A DNA stretch of 9,367 nt, taken from positions 1 through 9,367 of the forward strand of contig DVLY01000146.1 in NCBI GenBank assembly GCA_018715295.1. Direction: 5' to 3'. Every line of letters begins with the position of its first letter. The first letter of the stretch is position 1. Positions 6,124 through 9,367 of this stretch are shown in pieces. The notes beneath the pieces were generated by a model, which saw nothing but the letters and a program-made list of their open reading frames with translations, did not search any database and was not told where the DNA came from. A program made the position numbers and the translations under genes. Source of the stretch: Candidatus Merdimorpha stercoravium (GTDB taxonomy: Bacteria > Bacteroidota > Bacteroidia > Flavobacteriales > UBA1820).

Positions 6124-6954
6124 ATGACATACGACGAACTTTTTGCACAGATCCGCCGGAAAAAGAGTTTCCTGTGCGTAGGATTGGACCCGGACGTGCG
6201 CAAACTCCCCGCTTGCCTGAAGGAGGCGCAGGAGCCCTTGTTCGACTTCTGCCGCGCCATCATCGACGCTACTGCACCCTACTGCGTGGCCTACAAGCCC
6301 AATACCGCCTTCTTCGAATCGTGCGGAGCGGCCGGATGGCAGGCTTTGGAAAAGACCGTCGCCTATCTCCGTACCCACTACCCCGACGTATTGACCATCG
6401 CCGACGCCAAGCGCGCCGACATCGGCAATACTTCCGCTATGTACGCCCGGACATTTTTCGAGACGATGGATTTCGATGCGGTAACCGTAGCTCCGTACAT
6501 GGGGAGCGACTCGGTGGGACCGTTCCTGGAGTTCGAGGGCAAGTGGGTCGTGCTGCTCGCCCTGACCTCCAACGCCGGCGGGGGCGATTTCCAGCTCTCC
6601 ACGCTGGCCGGCGGAGAGCCCTTGTATCGGAAAGTGCTCGAAACGTCCCGGCAATGGGCCTCGGCCGAGCGGATGATGTACGTAGTGGGCGCCACGAAAG
6701 CCGAATACCTTTCCCAGGTGCGGGAAGTCATCCCGGATCATTTTCTGCTGGTGCCCGGCGTCGGGGCGCAGGGTGGCAGCCTGGAAGAGGTATGCCGACA
6801 CGGGATGAACAGCCATTGTGGGTTGATCGTCAACTCTTCACGCGGCATCATCTACGCTTCTTCCGAAAGCGATTTTGCACAGGCGGCCGCCCGCGAAGCG
6901 GCAAAATTGCAAGCCTCGATGCAACGCGAACTCGAAAACGCCGCCCTAGTCTAA
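6124..6954 (+). CDS. pyrF: Orotidine 5'-phosphate decarboxylase
   Basis: The enzyme converts orotidine 5'-phosphate to UMP and CO2, the last step of de novo pyrimidine synthesis, in the cytoplasm. The 276 residues fit the longer, type 2 form rather than the 230-residue E. coli type. Visible motifs are CVGLDPD (18-24), the catalytic DAKRADIGNTS (94-104) with D94, K96 and D99, and the phosphate-binding PGVGAQGG (211-218) with NSSRGIIYAS (237-246). The usual DAKRGD reads DAKRAD here, a small change next to the active site. I chose the ATG at 6124 because it places the protein start at MTYDELF, just before the conserved core. A GTG at 6037 would start inside a hairpin. A 12-codon frame at 6089-6127 ends in ATGA overlap with this start. 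The transferase gene follows after 27 bases. Confidence 0.96.
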   Translation: MTYDELFAQIRRKKSFLCVGLDPDVRKLPACLKEAQEPLFDFCRAIIDATAPYCVAYKPNTAFFESCGAAGWQALEKTVAYLRTHYPDVLTIADAKRADIGNTSAMYARTFFETMDFDAVTVAPYMGSDSVGPFLEFEGKWVVLLALTSNAGGGDFQLSTLAGGEPLYRKVLETSRQWASAERMMYVVGATKAEYLSQVREVIPDHFLLVPGVGAQGGSLEEVCRHGMNSHCGLIVNSSRGIIYASSESDFAQAAAREAAKLQASMQRELENAALV

Positions 6955-6981
6955 CCCCTTTCATTTTTACCCCAGAAAACC

Positions 6982-7644
6982 ATGCCGTTCGCTGCAGAAA
7001 TCTACGAAGCAGGCGCCCGCATCGGGCTGTGGAACATCACCGAAAGCGAAGCGGCATTGCGCACCAGCATCACGCTTTCCCCGGCTTCGATGTCGCTGAT
7101 CAACGGTTCGGGCAGCGCCAAGCGTCGGCGCGAACTGTTGGCGGTACGCTCCCTGATGCACCGGATGGGTATTTCCGACAACGACCTGTACTACCAGGAC
7201 GAAAAGCCGATGCTGCGCAGCGGGCGTTTCATCAGCATTTCCCATTCGGGAACGATGGCCTGTATCGCCCTCTCGGCCGAAGGACCGGTGGGGGTCGACA
7301 TCCAGGAGATCAAGCCCCGCCTGTCCATCGTGGTGCGCTGGCTCACCAAGTCGGCTCCGGATGCGGCAGGGCGCAACGTGAGCCTGATCCGTTCGGGACT
7401 TTTGTGGACAGCCCGCGAAGCGATGTTCAAACTCTCCGGTCGGGAGGGAGTCTCGATGCGCAGTTTCCATACCCGTTTGCCGGAAGGCGAAATAGGCGCC
7501 CAAGGGTGTTTCCCGGGATATTTGGACACCGGGACGGGGGCTGAAACGTTCCAGGTGCACTACCGCGTATTGGAAGGCTATGTCCTGGCCGTGGCTTTCC
7601 CCACACAAGCGGTCGAAGCGGCGGAAGACGCCACCGATCTTTAA
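6982..7644 (+). CDS. 4'-phosphopantetheinyl transferase, Sfp type
   Basis: The family moves the 4'-phosphopantetheine arm of coenzyme A onto a serine of acyl or peptidyl carrier proteins. The gene encodes 220 residues, a usual size for the Sfp type. KP (75-76) precedes SISHSG (85-90) with H88. VGVDIQEIKPR (103-113) carries the metal-binding D105, and LLWTAREAMFK (140-150) carries W142, E146 and K150. These match the Sfp landmarks SHS, GIDIE and WxxKExxxK. Two positions deviate: the second acid of GIDIE is Q107 and the lysine of KE is R145. Similar substitutions occur in other Sfp-type members, so activity is plausible. No carrier protein or synthase gene is nearby, so a housekeeping role on ACP is the simplest guess. 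The gene lies 27 bases after pyrF, probably co-transcribed. A strong hairpin follows. Confidence 0.88.
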   Translation: MPFAAEIYEAGARIGLWNITESEAALRTSITLSPASMSLINGSGSAKRRRELLAVRSLMHRMGISDNDLYYQDEKPMLRSGRFISISHSGTMACIALSAEGPVGVDIQEIKPRLSIVVRWLTKSAPDAAGRNVSLIRSGLLWTAREAMFKLSGREGVSMRSFHTRLPEGEIGAQGCFPGYLDTGTGAETFQVHYRVLEGYVLAVAFPTQAVEAAEDATDL

Positions 7645-7680
7645 GCTGCCCTCCCCTTGACTGAAGACAGCAGGGCGAGA

Positions 7681-7708
7681 TTCCGACCGGGAACGTCCCC
7701 GGTCGGAA
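7681..7708 (+). terminator. Strong hairpin between the transferase and protease genes
   Basis: TTCCGACCGGG (7681-7691) and CCCGGTCGGAA (7698-7708) form a perfect 11-bp stem with a six-base loop. It begins 36 bases after the transferase stop and ends 23 bases before the protease ATG. No T-run follows (the next bases are A-rich), so it may be a processing or stability element in a shared transcript rather than a terminator. Its strand is uncertain because the stem is symmetric. Confidence 0.45.
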
Positions 7709-7731
7709 AATTCAGAAAAATATCCGATCGC

Positions 7732-8457
7732 ATGAATCGTCCGGACGAAAAAGAAAAAATCCAAGAGATGGCCCCCGAGAAAGTTTCCGCGGGCTTTGTC
7801 GGTTTTCTGCGCCATCCGAATGAAAACCTCAAGGCGGACTATCGTCCCGGAGGACTGCTGAGAACAGTTTGCTGGTGGGCGGGGGTTCAGGTTTTCTTCG
7901 CGATAGCCATGGCGCTGCTGATCACCTTCGACCTGGGCCAAGGGGGTGCGGAGACCTCCCGTTCGTCGATGCCCCCGGAAGGCGTCTCCGCCAAGGCTTT
8001 CCTTTGGCTGCTCATCTTTCTTCCCCCGGTGTTGGAGGAGTTCCTGTTCCGTTACCCGCTTCGCCGTACGCGCTGGGCACTGACCTTCTGGAGCACAGTA
8101 GCGGTTTACCTGCTGGTCTCGGCCCTGGTGGGTGTACGGGGCATCGAACCACAAGGCCTCCTCTGGCGTTTGGCTCTGGGTGGGGCCGTCGGTTTGGCTG
8201 TGGGGCTGGGCGGCTGGCGGTACGCGCTGAAGATAAACTTCGGGGGGTTGTTTTACTTCTCGGCGGCGGTATTTGCCCTGCTGCACTTGTCCAACCTGCA
8301 TGGGGAGGACTTCCAGTGGATTTACCTGCCGTACTTGTTGGTTTACACGCTGGACAAATTTGCTTCGGGTATGGTGTACGGATACGCGCGGATGCGCCAC
8401 GGCTTCGGGGCGGCCGTTGTCCTGCATGTGCTCTCCAACCTGTTTTTCGTCATATAG
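7732..8457 (+). CDS. CPBP-family intramembrane metalloprotease (CAAX/Abi type)
   Basis: The gene encodes 241 residues, with several hydrophobic helices at about 45-66, 88-101, 115-136, 145-162, 170-186 and 226-241. The three CPBP motifs are intact and in order: E102-E103-F-L-F-R107 (EExxxR), F181-A-L-L-H185 (FxxxH) and H232-V-L-S-N236 (HxxxN). The family includes eukaryotic CAAX prenyl proteases and bacterial Abi proteins linked to bacteriocin self-immunity. Most bacterial members have no known substrate, and none is suggested here. The N-terminal 40 residues are charged and soluble. I chose the ATG at 7732; a TTG at 7657 would place coding sequence over a perfect hairpin. The last motif ends five residues before the C-terminus, which is short but complete. 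No bacteriocin or immunity genes are adjacent. Confidence 0.88.
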   Translation: MNRPDEKEKIQEMAPEKVSAGFVGFLRHPNENLKADYRPGGLLRTVCWWAGVQVFFAIAMALLITFDLGQGGAETSRSSMPPEGVSAKAFLWLLIFLPPVLEEFLFRYPLRRTRWALTFWSTVAVYLLVSALVGVRGIEPQGLLWRLALGGAVGLAVGLGGWRYALKINFGGLFYFSAAVFALLHLSNLHGEDFQWIYLPYLLVYTLDKFASGMVYGYARMRHGFGAAVVLHVLSNLFFVI

Positions 8458-8510
8458 TTCGATGTTCAATAAACCCGGCACAATCCTTGTCGAAAACTAC
8501 ATTTAACCCC

Positions 8511-9260
8511 ATGAATTCGGCTCTGCTTTTACGCATCGTACATCGGTTGGCAAAGGCTATCTCGTTCGCTATTTGCCTATTCTTCTGTACTTGTTCGGCA
8601 AAGGGGGCGTTGCTTCCGGAGCATGCCAATGATACGATCCGAGACGGAAAAACCGTTTTCCTTGATTCGTTGTTGCGTGCAGTTTACTCCGAAGACCAGA
8701 ATGTACGCATCGGCTTCGAAAGAGTCATCGGGAGCAACCATGCCGACAGCATCCTTGCGTTCTCTATGCGCATGGAAGAGGTCGATCGCCATTGTCAGGA
8801 AATCGTTTTCCCTATTTTGGATACTCTCGGTATTCCCGACGGACTTTCCGAACGTTCTTACGACGCTCTCTTCCTGGTGGTACAGCATGCCGATGCGGAA
8901 GCCCAACATAAATATTTTCCCATCTTTCGCTCTGCTGCTGAAAAAGGTCTCGTGTCCCCATCCGATGTCGCCACCATGCAGGACCGTATCCTGATGCGGG
9001 AAGGACGGCTTCAGATATACGGCACCCAGACGTTTACCTCGCAAAAAATTCTCCTGGACCGAAACGGAAACGTCTCTTCGGATGCCGAAGGGAGTGCCAT
9101 ATACCTTTGGCCCGTATCCTCGCCCGACAGTTTGGACATCCGAAGAGCCAAGGTCGGTCTTCCTCCGATAGAGGAATACTTCGCCATATTTCAAGAAGCC
9201 GGCATGGAACTTATCTGGGACCGTTCCCTTACCGTAGAAAAGGCCCGGGCTCTTCGCTAA
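8511..9260 (+). CDS. Exported DUF6624-type protein
   Basis: The gene encodes 249 residues. Residues 1-30 are a signal peptide: basic start, hydrophobic core ISFAICLFF (17-25), then CTCSA, with likely cleavage after A30. C26 or C28 could instead be lipidated, but neither lipobox is convincing. The mature part matches the DUF6624 pattern: EDQNVR (61-66), FLVVQHADAE (121-130), DRILMREG (158-165), IYGTQ (169-173), LWPVSSP (199-205) and RRAKVGLPPIEEY (211-223). The domain has no established function. The conserved Q-H-x-D and Y-G-T-Q could form a binding or active site, which is inference. The ATG at 8511 is used; upstream frame-continuous codons lie inside the protease gene and are noise. A 14-codon frame, 8462-8506, ends four bases before the start. 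GC content is lower than in neighbouring genes, which may mean later acquisition. Confidence 0.85.
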   Translation: MNSALLLRIVHRLAKAISFAICLFFCTCSAKGALLPEHANDTIRDGKTVFLDSLLRAVYSEDQNVRIGFERVIGSNHADSILAFSMRMEEVDRHCQEIVFPILDTLGIPDGLSERSYDALFLVVQHADAEAQHKYFPIFRSAAEKGLVSPSDVATMQDRILMREGRLQIYGTQTFTSQKILLDRNGNVSSDAEGSAIYLWPVSSPDSLDIRRAKVGLPPIEEYFAIFQEAGMELIWDRSLTVEKARALR

Positions 9261-9293
9261 ACCTGGTTATCATCGTTTTCCCGGGGATTTTTT
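9244..9293 (+). terminator. Possible terminator after the DUF6624 gene
   Basis: CCCGGG at 9244-9249, inside the last codons, can pair with CCCGGG at 9280-9285. A TTTTTT run follows at 9288-9293. The stem is only 6 bp with a loop of about 30 bases, and each CCCGGG is itself a palindrome, so the call is moderate at best. Confidence 0.35.
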
Positions 9294-9345
9294 CGCAAGA
9301 ACAGTTTTTTACAATTTCCTCCTGTCCCGAGTTTGTTTGGCTTTG

Positions 9346-9361
9346 CTTATCTTTTGATAAG
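9346..9361. other. Hairpin at the right edge
   Basis: CTTATC (9346-9351) and GATAAG (9356-9361) form a perfect 6-bp stem around TTTT. TTG and CAA can extend it if one A bulges out. The window ends six bases later, so it cannot be decided whether this is a terminator, an operator or part of a promoter for the next gene. The rest of 9294-9345 shows no gene. Confidence 0.3.
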
Positions 9362-9367
9362 ACAAGA

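Noticed and set aside
6967..8481. 504-codon minus-strand frame across the transferase and protease genes
   Set aside because: It crosses two real genes and a spacer, contains no family motif, and is explained by the third-position GC bias of the opposite strand.
8498..8505. TACATTTA as a -7 promoter box for the DUF6624 gene
   Set aside because: It has a mismatch at the important last G, and transcription would start at or beyond the ATG at 8511.
1..9367. CRISPR array, tRNA, rRNA, insertion sequence or prophage genes
   Set aside because: No regular spaced repeats, no cloverleaf or rRNA blocks and no transposase were seen. XerD looks like the housekeeping enzyme, not a phage integrase.

Overview
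The window looks like chromosomal DNA from a GC-rich member of the Bacteroidetes, most likely Bacteroidales and possibly an Alistipes/Rikenellaceae relative. Three things point there: two exact matches to the Bacteroidetes -7 promoter element TAnnTTTG (before ubiE/menG and before aroQ), start codons preceded by A-rich DNA rather than clear Shine-Dalgarno sequences, and the protein families present. The taxon is inferred from style and was not matched to a database.

Layout. (1) 1-354: a hairpin at the left edge, then a minus-strand gene for a small protein with two membrane helices. (2) 355-689: a gene-free divergent spacer with a GC-rich foldable stretch and the ubiE promoter. (3) 690-2995: ubiE/menG, the last methylation of menaquinone synthesis, overlaps by ATGA a gene for a 520-residue FAD-dependent oxidoreductase of the COG2509 type. 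(4) 2996-3257: a convergent spacer with terminators in both directions and an imperfect direct repeat. (5) 3258-4175: xerD on the minus strand, a chromosome-dimer-resolution recombinase with all six catalytic residues. (6) 4252-5989: aroQ and prfB, 10 bases apart, reading away from xerD. (7) 5990-7644: pyrF behind a structured leader, then a Sfp-type 4'-phosphopantetheinyl transferase gene. (8) 7732-9260: a CPBP-family intramembrane protease gene and an exported DUF6624-type protein gene of visibly lower GC.

Most of the window is housekeeping: quinone, shikimate and pyrimidine synthesis, translation termination, carrier-protein activation and chromosome resolution. It shows no sign of being a mobile island. 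No tRNA, rRNA, CRISPR array or insertion sequence was seen.

The most unusual object is AroQ. The complete type II dehydroquinase (about 140 residues) continues in frame into about 60 extra residues, and these end in a motif typical of the DNA-binding helix-turn-helix of large serine recombinases. Second-line observations are a possible two-state RNA fold and a 12-codon leader ORF before pyrF, a prfB that has lost the classical programmed frameshift site, and a + strand terminator whose T-run is the last two lysine codons of xerD.
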